Assembly: GCA_903813345.2 (NCBI GenBank)
Contig: CAIIXF020000010.1
Span: 13,151,181 to 13,215,180, forward strand
DNA: 64,000 nucleotides
Direction of reading: 5' to 3'
DNA from: Owenia fusiformis
Lineage: Eukaryota; Annelida; Polychaeta; Sabellida; Oweniidae
Shown here: positions 1 through 11,500 of the stretch, one piece after another
Layout: the number at the start of each line of letters is the position of its first letter
Numbering within the stretch: the stretch's first letter is position 1
The notes under the pieces: model-generated
Told to the model about the DNA's origin: nothing
The model's database searches: none
Seen by the model: the letters and a program-made list of their open reading frames with translations, nothing else
Position numbers and translations under genes: made by a program

Positions 1-1560
1 ACATTCCCATGTTAACCAATGGGAAATGGTAGGTTTGCCGCAAGTCATTTGGCAGAATATCCATCCATCCGAGTCCTTGCAAAAAATACGAGTTAGGTAG
101 GCAATTGAATTTGCTAACTTTATTTAACAAAAAATTGATATGTTTCTTCAGGTTCAACAACGTTATAGGGTTTTAAAGTGAAAATTGTTTTTCAAAAAAC
201 CTCTCCCATTGAAATAACACAGGAGGCGAAAAAATATTTTCAAAAATGACTTTGAAGCGCTGTAACTTTAATATTCATCAAATAAACTAAACACTTAGTG
301 ATCAAAAAAGTTAGAGAATTCAATTTTCTATATAAAAATATTTTTTGCTGAATCTTTTACTGAAAATATATCCTGATTTTTGATTTGCCCCGAACCCTCC
401 ATTTCCCATTGGATTACATGGGAATGACGATTTTCAAAAATTCATCAAATTTATCATCAATTTTCGACCTATTGTAATTCAGGAAAAAAAATTGAGAAAA
501 TTTGGAGGTATTGGAAATAAAGTCAAGTTACGTTTCCATCGATATTATAAGTTATTTCATCGCCGGTTAAGTAAATAGAAATTCAAACGTAAAGAGGCTT
601 TAACACGTAGTTCAATGGGGAAAAAAGGTTGCCAAACTTATGGAGGGGAGTGTAAGTTTCATTAATAAGCTTTATACTAAATAATCTATATTTATGACGT
701 GCACGGACCTGGGGACAATTCAAGAAATACGGGCTAATCTCAGCTTTAAGCGTAATATCTGCCTTATTTAAAAAGCTAACTATGTGCTTTATATATCATT
801 TTAAAGTACTTTTATTCTCATTTCAGTGAAGTTCGATGGGATCTACCATATTTCTAGAGTTAAATTTACCCAGACATCGTAAAATACGCTGTAAGACGTA
901 ACATTTCACGGTTCGTTGAAATCGGGATAACTTTTGAAATACTGATCAGAATTTTATTAAAATTTCACATTTTATTCAATAGAACATGTGCATTTATGAC
1001 GTCACAATTGCACAACGGCTACAGTTCAAATTGTCTTATATGAACGTTGTGTAAAATTGTGTAAGGTTTTGAAGGCGAGGAAGACAGGCAATAAGTTTAC
1101 CTTTATTTAACCTTCTAATTTAGGTCTGATTTCAAAACAAATTAATTGCACAATATTGTCATGACGGAATTAACAAAACAATAACCGATTTCTTTATTTT
1201 TCAAATAATATGAAAATAAGAGTTGCTTTTAGGGACTTGGAAAAATGTAACGCATCGATTTTTTACCACAATCCCATACATATCAATTTTTACTAACGTC
1301 CCGGGTGGATTTCCTCACCGTTTTTCAAAAATCAAAAACATTTTAGAAATATTGTCTTCGAGATCTTGTTGCTCTTTGAATTTTACCAAGATTGGATAAG
1401 AATAAACCATCTTATTTTTAGGCTGACTAAACTAAAATGTAACGCTTGTCGGTTTTGACGTTATAAGGCTGATTGCGCCCTATACTCCTCGTTGTTTTGT
1501 TTTGGTATTTTGACGCCATAATTTTACGCTATTTGTCCCCTGTTCGTGCGACGTGTAATT

Positions 1561-1926
1561 ACATTTAAACATTTAGACTACATTCCAAAAAAATAATCAA
1601 ATATGCTAAAGTGTAGTTTATATTATGATCATATTTTACAAGAAAAATAATTATATATTGTTCTACCTATTGGATGTGCAGTCAGCGTCTTTTCTCCACA
1701 ATGACCTTCCACTTACGGCAAATAACTTATCTATCTTCACGACCTTGGCTGTTAAACCAAACTTGCAACGTACAACTGCATGCTTCTTTAACTAATTTAA
1801 TTCATGTGTAGCTTATATCACAGTAGGGATCCCGTCCATGTACAATGACCTCTTCGTGTAAATAAAAACTGAAAATGTACCGTCACGCTTTGAATGAATT
1901 CGGAGCTTAGATTAAACGTATTATTT
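1561..1926. repeat. Dispersed repeat R1, copy 1
   Basis: Nearly identical in the same orientation to 28754-29127. Both begin ACATTTAAACATTTAGACTA and both contain TTGGATGTGCAGTCAGCG. No coding potential seen. Confidence 0.85.
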
Positions 1927-2234
1927 AAGGATCACGAGGATATGTTTTCTTGGATATTTTCTATGAAATCCCATCCAATGGTCAAGGTAAAATTTTGATT
2001 TTGATTAGGTATTAGGTCACGTGTTCGAAAGATCCATATTAGGCCCATAGAACCATACAGGAACGTCATTTTGAATGTCACGTGATAGATCCATATAAGG
2101 CTTTTGGAACCATGTCGGGAAAGATGATGGGGACACCTGTTTCACGATTTTATCCGAACGTTGTTCGAATCATTTCGGTTTTTATGAACTTCATTATTGT
2201 ACCGAAGTTTGCCGATTCGATTCGTCGTATTTTG

Positions 2235-2430
2235 GAATCCTGGTGACAATTTTATACTCCATTGGAGTATTTTTTGATCTACTTCTTATGACGAAAATCC
2301 CCGAACCTTGTTCGGATTAATCCGGATTTTCTGACCTACTTTATCTTCCGAGATTTCACGAGTTAACATTCGTCTCATTTCGGAATCCTAGTGACAATTT
2401 ATACCCAATTGGAGTATTTTTGATCTACTT
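2235..2430. repeat. Short direct repeat pair
   Basis: GGAATCCTGGTGACAATTTT.. at 2235 recurs with small changes at 2381 (about 50 bp each, 147 bp apart). Flanking words such as GATCCATATAAGG (2088) recur at 63127. Old repeat DNA. Confidence 0.6.
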
Positions 2431-2489
2431 TTTCTGGATTTTGCTCTATTTATTATATCTTGACAACAAGCAAATCAAAAAGTTCGACA

Positions 2490-2565
2490 TGAACGGGTCT
2501 CGGTCGACTAACCTAGAGCGTGGAAGCTAGGCACGTTAACCACGAGGCCAACGTGCTACCGATAT
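2490..2565 (-). repeat. tRNA-derived SINE remnant
   Basis: On the minus strand a box-A-like TTGGCCTCGTGGTTAACG is followed by a weak box-B-like segment. Too diverged to be a tRNA gene. Confidence 0.35.
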
Positions 2566-3137
2566 GAAAGAACAAAAGTATTATATAATATTTATACCGA
2601 GCGTCAATTCAAAATGATCTTCACATTTGACCCCACTTAAATACAACTCTTCAGTTGTATCCAGAATAGATGAACGCCTATGGTCAAAACAGTTTAGAAA
2701 CATTAACTAAATATCACATTTTGGATTTCATTGATATCCTGTCATTGTCATAGTATAAGGAACCAACTCTGAAACTAGCAGGGAGTAGAATTCAAGATCT
2801 TGCTTAAAAAATTGAGCAGCAAAAATCACAAATAAACAGAAGCAATTGCACATAAAAACAACTGGCCTAGATCTTGACATTATCTTGATACTGGATCAAT
2901 GAATTACATAATAATGACCTGATGTAAAACTTGACTTGAATAGAGCTGATACAATAACTGTCCTATATAATTCATGGTTCAAGACTGAATGACATAATAT
3001 TGAACTGAACTTTATCTGAACCAACAATATATTGAAAATAGTGGAGAACGTTATGATAAACTTTCTTGAGGGACCATCTCAAGAACATTAATATTTGAAT
3101 ACAACATATATAAATACTAAAGTTAAGAGTGAACACA

Positions 3138-3904
3138 ATGGCTGAAGGCTACAATAACACATCACTCTGGGTAAAAATAGAATTAGATAGAGTATTTGCA
3201 AAGGAAATGGACATAACAAAGATTATATATGATGAATTATGATCTGACAGTGTCAGTAATGAGGATATTAAAGGCGTTCAAATGGTGCAAGTAAAAGGGC
3301 GTAGCATAGCTATTGTTTACTGCAAAGACCCTAAGGTAAAACGCACACTACTCGCGATAGGCCAGATTACAAAACTTGTGCAAATAGGTAGCTATACCAG
3401 GGAAGTGTATAAGCCCCCTGAGCGAGAGTCATCTTTCCACGTTACAACACCTATTCTACTTCGGACCCGTTTGATGAGGATGACATTGTTGATCTTGATG
3501 TCACCATCTATATCAACAGCAAGCCTATCAACTGCACTCGGTGCAAGGCCTTGGATCATTTTTGTCGTGAGTGTCCAAATAATCACAAACGTGGCAACGA
3601 TAATGCTTGTCGAAAAAGTTTAAAAGAAGGGCACTTCGCTCGGGAATGCCCAGAGAACAAACAGCCTAAAGAAGAAACTGTGACAATTGCGACAGATGAG
3701 ATTGAAGAAACTGAAGAAATAGAAACATCAAGTGAAACGAGAGACAGTAAACAAGATAATATTGAGCCTAAGATAAGTCAGATTAGAAGATCAGATGAAG
3801 TCAAAGCGAAACCCACAAAAAAAGAAACAAACATCACAACACAACAGAGCAAAAATGTAGAAACTCCGAAACTAGGTGGGAAGCGTGTGCAGAACTTAAA
3901 GTAA
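3138..3904 (+). pseudogene. Zinc-knuckle (CCHC) Gag/ORF1-like retroelement relic
   Basis: Begins with an ATG at 3138 but has an in-frame TGA at 3240-3242, then a frame change between about 3430 and 3550. The last part encodes a CCHC knuckle (CxxC-x4-H-x4-C), a second knuckle whose second Cys reads Ser, and a charged Glu/Lys-rich tail ending at 3904. This is the usual makeup of a retrotransposon nucleic-acid-binding protein. No reverse transcriptase was found nearby, so this is an old fragment. The exact retroelement class is not resolved. Confidence 0.6.
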
Positions 3905-4611
3905 AAAGACACCAGTCTTGTGCTCTAGAACTAACATGAAACATGGGCCAATTTACGGTAATTGATATTTCAAAAAAGACAAAATTCGAAAATTAAAATA
4001 TTCATACAAATGGCAATATTTTCTAGGGAACACGAATATATTTTATAATTTCGTAAGCGGCATCATTGGTATTATATTGGCATTTCGTAACCTGAGCAAT
4101 TCTCAAAGGAATAAAAAATCAATATATTTTGTTAATCGTTCAATAAGCCTGAATAATTTCAAATAAAATATTTTATTTATCACCTTTGTGTGTGTCAAAC
4201 AAACAATAAACACGTTTCCATGGATATAATATTGAATTGTAAAAATAAAAATGTAAATGTTCTTACCCGATGCCCTCACTGTAGGACAAAGTTTGTGGCT
4301 TCATTTAATATGTTTTTTTCCAGAAAAAAGGTCTAATAATCATGAATTCTCCAATACATCTGTTTTGGAGGATACATTTACATTATAAATAATGTTGAAA
4401 AGTAAAATATTTATTCATTTTCACTCGTATAAAAAATATATGGCATTTTTTTTATTTAATGTTATATATCCATTTCGCCTTGTTAATATTATATAATTTG
4501 TTAATTGTCTTTCAATTAGTTTGATTTTGAAGGTGAATGGAGCGTGTCCTTTTGTTATAGGGTGTGTACCAAATTAAGCGTGACAGGTGAACGCGCAGGG
4601 TAGGTACAATA

Positions 4612-4792
4612 CGAGCAAACTGATATTTTCATCGTTTCAGAAAGATCTGATCTAGTTTCTAGATATTGTTATATGTAAAGTCTGTAACAACATCCTAGAC
4701 AGTGAACTTGACCGTGAATTTTATAGTTCTAACTTCACAGTAACTAGAAACTAGACCAGATCTTACTGAAACGATAAAACATCAATATGCTC
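4612..4792. repeat. Small hairpin (MITE-like) element
   Basis: Two arms of about 50 bp (4612-4662 and 4743-4792) are inverted copies around a 80-bp centre; the arm includes TTTCATCGTTTCAGAAAGAT. 3905-4611 and 4793-5441 are otherwise AT-rich with no gene seen, apart from poly(A) signals of the glutaminase. Confidence 0.6.
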
Positions 4793-5171
4793 ATATTTCA
4801 CTTGCCTTGTGTTGTAACTTGTTTATCCCTCCATAAATTGAGATAGAGATGTCTCAACTGTGGGGAATGATCCAACTTTGCACATGATGATACGAGACAG
4901 TATAGTCGAGGTTTATGACTTGTTTCTTTTTACTGTATGTTTTATACTTTCTGCCCCACTCTCGTTGGCGCTCGTGTTTACAATTTACGAAGTTCGCAAA
5001 CAAACAAATGTATCCAAAATACAGTTATATATCAGATTTATTGTTAGAATTGCAATACAAAAATATGTAGCTCTAGAATATAATATTGTGCCATTATGTT
5101 CTCCTTCACCCAAATCAAAGATAATGATTTTGTTAGAAAAATTTCCCTAACACCAGCGTGCAAAACGTATT

Positions 5172-5177
5172 TTTATT
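5172..5177 (-). terminator. Possible poly(A) signal of the 13b glutaminase isoform
   Basis: AATAAA on the minus strand about 265 nt past the 13b stop. An ATTAAA variant nearer the stop (5401-5406) is an alternative. Confidence 0.4.
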
Positions 5178-5441
5178 GTGCCCGTGGTGCACGCAGCGCA
5201 CTCACTCTAAGTCAGTGTCTAATATGACATTTAGTATTTAAAATACAGTACTTGTGTGTTACATATAAAAACATGACATATTTGCTCTCTCATTCTCTAT
5301 AATGTTCTCATCGGGCCTTGAGGGTGAGCTTTATCCTGCTATACAACCGAATGATTATGTCTGTTCATGAACTTTTCCTGTCTTTTTGGCCCAACTTGCA
5401 TTTAATTTGATTATATTTCCTGAACTGACATAAACGTCCAG

Positions 5442-5598
5442 TTACTCTATAGAATTTGATTCATCATCGGCTTCTATCCCCGATTCTGCCAGTGACAGAG
5501 ACCCTATGTCGATGTCCCCTGCGATAAATTGCCTGAGGTAATTCGTAATTTCTTTATGTCCAAAGCGCTTGGCGTCATCCATCGGCGTAAAGTCCCAT
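5442..5598 (-). CDS. GLS: Glutaminase exon 13b (alternative last exon)
   Basis: Acceptor TACTTCCAG. Encodes [20 protein letters not shown].. LRQF, which is closer than 13a to the vertebrate C-terminal ankyrin helix. An acidic tail follows (..[10 protein letters not shown]) with TAA at 5444-5442 (51 codons plus stop). An ATTAAA lies 36 nt beyond the stop and a canonical AATAAA at 5177-5172. Enters in the same phase as 13a. Confidence 0.9.
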
Positions 5599-8500
5599 CT
5601 GGAAGTACACGAGGCGAAGTGTGAAACTATATGACCTTTTTATTGTCCAGTATATTAATAATAATTGTTTTTATTTAAGGTTAAGGAGAATCGATGGTGA
5701 TACATACATGTACATCATATTAATCCAAAACACGCACAACGTATCACACTTTATTCTGACAGGACCACAGATTGAACAAGATCTTTCAGAGATGTCTTGT
5801 TTTCAGAACGTTCATTCTGCCCAGGTTTGTATTTCCAGAAGTACTCCTCGACTTCACTTTGTTGAAATTTCTTAGCGTCGTCCGATGGAGTAAAGCCCCA
5901 CCTATGTATAAATATGGAGCCTTCTCCAGTCCAAGTATGGCAAATATTTATATAACGATAGCGTGTTTTCCTTTCATAATATTATTCCAAATAATCTTCA
6001 AGCCAAAGTGTGTTAAAGGATAAGGGAAATTAGTGCAACAGATTTTGGACAGTCATATGTTTGATTTTGGCCATTTTCTGGGGATTTAAACATGTGCATA
6101 TGTCCATTTAGATAAAGTGGAAAACAATATTTCCCATGTTATTTTCCCATAGGGAAAAATCAGTTTGGTCACCCATAATGGGTATCTTTAAAACCCCTAG
6201 AGGGATCACTTATTCCTTTTAAGTGGTTAACTATGTGTCAAAACGCAACATATTGATGCAAGAAAAATTAAAAAAGCAGGAATGGAAGGGGTCAAAAATC
6301 AGAAAAACATTTCAGAAAATACATGTGGGTGGGTTGTTTGCATCTACCCTGTCTCAAAGTCGAAATTATTTTACCATCTCTAGAAGTGATTTTCCTATAG
6401 GCAATGCATTGGCCTAACATATGTAATTGTTTAAATCCTCAGAAAATGGCCAAAATCCAACAAATGACTGTCCAAAATCTGTTGTGCTAATTTCAATCCT
6501 CCTTTAAGAAAGGATATTGAGAGGTACAGTATCATTCTCAGGAGATGATCCGGGATACTTTTGATTTTGGTGAAGTTATTTTCAAAGAACGTAAGATAGA
6601 AACCAAAACGTTAGATAAAAATTATAAAAGGCAAGTCACTCTTTTAAATTACATTAGTGAAAAATATCTAGGCAAATAAAGCACCGTACCTGTCTTTTGG
6701 GTCAACTGGGACTTTACATTTTTCTAGAAGAAACTTGACAACATTTAGCCTCCCCTCTGCTGCCGCAAGATGCAACGCCGTACGACCATCGTAATCTCCT
6801 TCAGTAAGGTCCATTCCAGAAAGTGCAAATCTAAAACACATTTACATGAATCAAAAGCAGGAATAAAACCCATCAGTGACCATTCCGTATGAAAAAAGGA
6901 CAAATCAAAAGCTAATTGCGGTTAACCTGCATTGGTCTGATGGTAATTAATAACTCGAGTCTCTAGCCAATTTCTCGGCTAGAGGTAATTTCATCTGGAA
7001 TACTGTGAACTCCTTTTGAAAAAAGCTGGCCGGTGTGTCATAAATTTATTGAATATTCCAAAAAATCGCCAGATAAACAAATCATTAATTAAAATGGGAC
7101 CGGCTCAGCTCCTTGATGAGATATTGTATGATTTCGTCTAAAATCAAAACAAAATGGCTCCAAGAAAAATAGCGATATTCGAAAACTGAACGAAATGTCG
7201 TTAATGTCTGACAATAGTAACTGGCTGTAAATTCTACGTTAGCGATCCAGAAGATGTGAACTAATACATTGATCAATTCATGTGTGTTTTGGAATTTTGG
7301 GTGAGGTAATAAGACCAAAACTCGCAATCCAAATTGTGATGCGGAAAAATGGCGGACATTTGATTTCAAATTTATGATTACGACATGACCCGTTATACAT
7401 GCAGGGATTTATCTTTGGACGAAGGCCACGATACAGTGGCCTTAGAAGAAGGTTAGTAATTAACATTCATCTACCTCCTCATGGCAGATAGGTCTCCATT
7501 AGAGGCAGCAAAAAGCAAGGCAACAATGGAATTGGCCGAGACGTCTCCTTTCCTCACTCGGGGGTCCATCTTCTTGGTAGTGTGCTTCAGGTTGTCATAG
7601 TTGTGGAAGCTAAACTTGTCAATCAGTTCCTGCATAGGACAGAAAAAATATGCCAATAACGGGACTGAAAACAAGGGAATATAGGTCAACAGAAAGATTG
7701 TACGACATCTTTCAGTCGATCCAGTATCTATCAAAGACAACACATTGCTGACAACTAATGGGTAGTTCGAACTTTTGCCTTCTGTTCCGTCATGCATTGC
7801 GGGCAAGAACATTTTTCGTAAAATAAATCAAAAGACCTAATACATCTTCAGTAGATGCTAAAAACATATGAACATTGTCAAATAATCATGTCACTATATA
7901 TCGTGCCATATAAATGTTAAAAAGAAAATGTACATTTCAGAGTATGATACACTGGCTCCGTTTTACTCCTAGCATGAAGGTTACCCGCAAATGAGCGACT
8001 ATATTACTCACCTCACAAAACTGGATCCCTCTGTTGCTGTTGCCGTGCTTGTCCAGGGGAGGAGACCAGGTACAAATGCCCATTAGGTTGGGAACAACCA
8101 ATAGGACTGCCCCAGCTACTCCCGATTTTGCTGGTAAGCCGACCTGTAAGAGAACGAACCACATACTGTATAGCTATATAACTTCTTTGAATCGTCATTC
8201 CTTTTCTTGTATTTGTATAAGCTGAAATGGGTTGTGCATAAAATTATTCACATAGGGAAGATATACTCCGTAAAGTTGAAAGATCTCATTTGATTTAATT
8301 AGGAGATATCTAGGCTGGTATATTTTCTAAAAGAACATGCATGGGAAAGACTTTAATTGGCAGATTGGTTTCGATACTACAAAGGTAGGCAGGCCTACGT
8401 GTATATTATAAACTTAGATTTAATAGTGTCGTGATTATACTTACGTGGAAGGCGAATTGACCAGAATAATCATACATTCCACATGAATACATAAGCGAAA

Positions 8501-11500
8501 GTGTGTTCCTGACAGCGTCTCCTGAGAGGACCTTTTCTCCTGTAATGGGACAAATCCCCCCGTTGGCTAAAGTGGCCGCTATAACAGCTCCAGACTCCGC
8601 TGTTATCTCGATTGAACACAGCTGTAATGAAGAGGCGTCTTACAAACAGATCTCTCAAAAGACAAAATAATCAAGGGGGGAGTTATGAAGTTAATGCCAA
8701 TAAAAATGAAAATCATAAAAAAGTGAACGAAAATGTTTAGTAATCATGCTTGATCAGTTTGATAATAATTGAGCACATTGATTTCCCTAAAGCTACGTTC
8801 ACACCAACGGCGCTTTGATGGCGCTTTAAAGCGGCTTGTAAAGCGGCACCAAATCGGCACAAAGCTTGATTAAAGCGTCGGGGTCGTAATAGGTCGTAGA
8901 AAAGCTTGGAGTAAAGCGAGATATTCGACAAGAGCGCCAAAAAATTGTAAACTGTTTAAAAAATTTGGGCGCTCTGTTACGAATTGATTAAAGCGCCGAG
9001 AGTGTATAGCTCAGCAAAGCTTGACCCAATGCGAAGGAAAGCTTAACAGAGCTTGGTTCAAAGCGGGGACCCCAGTCTCTTCACGTTCTGTTACCACTTG
9101 ACACGCTTCGTTAAGATGTCTCAAGATTTGCTCCGATCTGGCATGAAGATCTGACACAATGAAGGACTCTGAAGATTTCCAACAAATTGAGACGCTTTAA
9201 TCAAGGATTGAACGCTTTGTTAGGCTTTGTTACACTTGACAAGCTTCCTCACGCTTTCTCACGCTCTTTCACGCTGGGCGACAAAGATCATGTCTTCTTC
9301 AGATAGGTCATATTCTGGTCCATCTGGAATATCTGGATCTTGTTGTTCTGCCATCGTGTTTTCGAGTCAAAGATGCAATGGTTTTATGGATCTACTACAT
9401 CTTTATATAGTCATTGGATCAAAAGCGGCATGAAATCGGCGATCTCGACATTTTTCAATGCGTGATAGAGCTTAACAGAGCGTAACAATGCACAACAGAG
9501 CTTGGCAATCGTATCAGAGCCTGATTTGAAGCGTCATAATCGCATCAAAGCGTAATAAAGCTTATCAAAGCGTAATTTCAAGCGTATTCAAAGCCTGGTC
9601 GAAGCGGGATCAAAGCGTGAGGAACCGTAACAAGTCGGGAAATCAGAGCGTATCAGAGCTTATCAGAGCGTAACATTACTTAGGAGATCGTAATATTATT
9701 GGGAAAGTAAACAAAAATGACGGCGCTTTGCTCGCCGATTTAAAGCGTGGCATTTGCTGTTGGTGTGAACATAGCTTAGGATCCAACATTCATCTTTTGT
9801 ACATGAGAATCTCTAAAGGTACGTTCACACCAACGGCGCTTTGATGGCGCTTTAAAGCGGCTTGTAAAGCGGCACCAAAGCGTAACAAAGCTTAATTAAA
9901 GCGTCGGGGTCGTAATAGGTCGTAGAAAAGCTCGGGAGTAAAGCGGGATATTCGGCAAGAGCGCTAAAAAATTTAAACTGTTTAAGCGTTCGCTCCAACG
10001 GCGCTTTGATGGCGCTTTAAAGCGGCTTGTAAAGCGGCACTAAAGCGTAACAAAGCTTGATTAAAGCGTCGGGGTCGTAATAAGTCGTAGAAAAGTTCGG
10101 AGTAAAGCGGGATATTCGGCAAGAGCGCCAAAAAATGTTAAACTGTTTAAAAATTTTGGGCGTTCTGTTACGAATTGCTTAAAGCGCCGAGAGCGTATCA
10201 AAGCTTAAAAAACCGTAACAAAGCTCAGCAAAGCTTGACCCAAAACGTAGGAAAGCTTAACAGAGCTTGGTTTAAAGCGGGGACCCCAGTCTCTTCACGG
10301 TCTGTTATCACTTTAAACGCTTCGTTAAGATGCCTCAGGATTTGTTACGATCTGGCATGAAGATCTGACACGAGGTCAGACGCTTTCATCAATATCTGAC
10401 ACTCTTTGTTACGCTTTCATGAAGGACTCTCAAGCTTTCCAACAAATTGAGACGCTTACATCAGGAATTGAAACGCTTTGTTAGGCTTTGTTACGCTTGA
10501 CAAGCTTCCTCATGCTCTCTCACGCTCTTTCACGCCGTGCGTCAAACGTCATGTCTTATTCAGATAGGTCATGCTCTGTTCCATCTGGAATTTCTGGATC
10601 TTGTTGTTCTGCCGTCGTGTTCTCGAGTCAAAGATGCAATGGTTTTATGGATCTACTGCATCTTTATATAGTCATTGGATCAAAAGCGGCATGGAATCGG
10701 CGATCTCGACATTTTCCAATGCGTGATAGAGCTTAACAGAGCGTAACAATGCACAACATAGCTTGACAATCGTATCAGAGCTTGATTCAAAGCGTCATAA
10801 TCGCATCAAAGCGTAATAATGCTTATCAAAGCATGATTTCAAGCGTAACAAAGCCTGGTCACAGCGTGAGGAACCTATCAGAGCTATGTTAAGCTTTCCT
10901 ACGCTTTGGATCAAGCTTTTCTGAGCTTTGTTACGGTTTGTTAAGCTTTGATACGCTCTCGGCGCTTAATCGATTCGTAACAGAGCGCCCAGAATTTTTA
11001 AAAAGTTTAACATTTTTTGGCGCTCTTGCCGAATATCCCGCTTTACTCTGAGCTTTTCTACGACCTATTACGACCCCAACGCTTTAATCAAGCTTTGTTA
11101 CGCTTTGGTGCCGCTTTACAAGCCGCTTTAAAGCGCCATCAAAGCGCCGTTGGTATGAAGAAAAATGACAAAAATGACGGCGCTTTGCTCGCCGATTTAA
11201 AGCGTGGCATTCGCCGTTGGTGTGAACGTACCTTTAAAGGTAAAACCATAGACATATATTCGCGAATCGCGTTCTCTTCACGAAAAAACGGTTTGACTGT
11301 AACTGAATATTTGTGCAAACTGTGGTAATCGTGTTATGATGATTACCTTATCCAGATTTTAGATATTTTTTTAAATTCTGCACTACCCTCAACTTTTAGA
11401 TTACACTCATTCGTTTCATATTCCTTTGTTATGTGCTGCTTGGCAAAATCATTTTCAAAAATTATGTTGTAACAATACCAAGTCAAGCCACGAACTATTT

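Noticed and set aside
11017-11328. 103-codon plus-strand frame
   Set aside because: It lies in the AAAGCG-word element and inverted end; the open frame follows from the repeated words.
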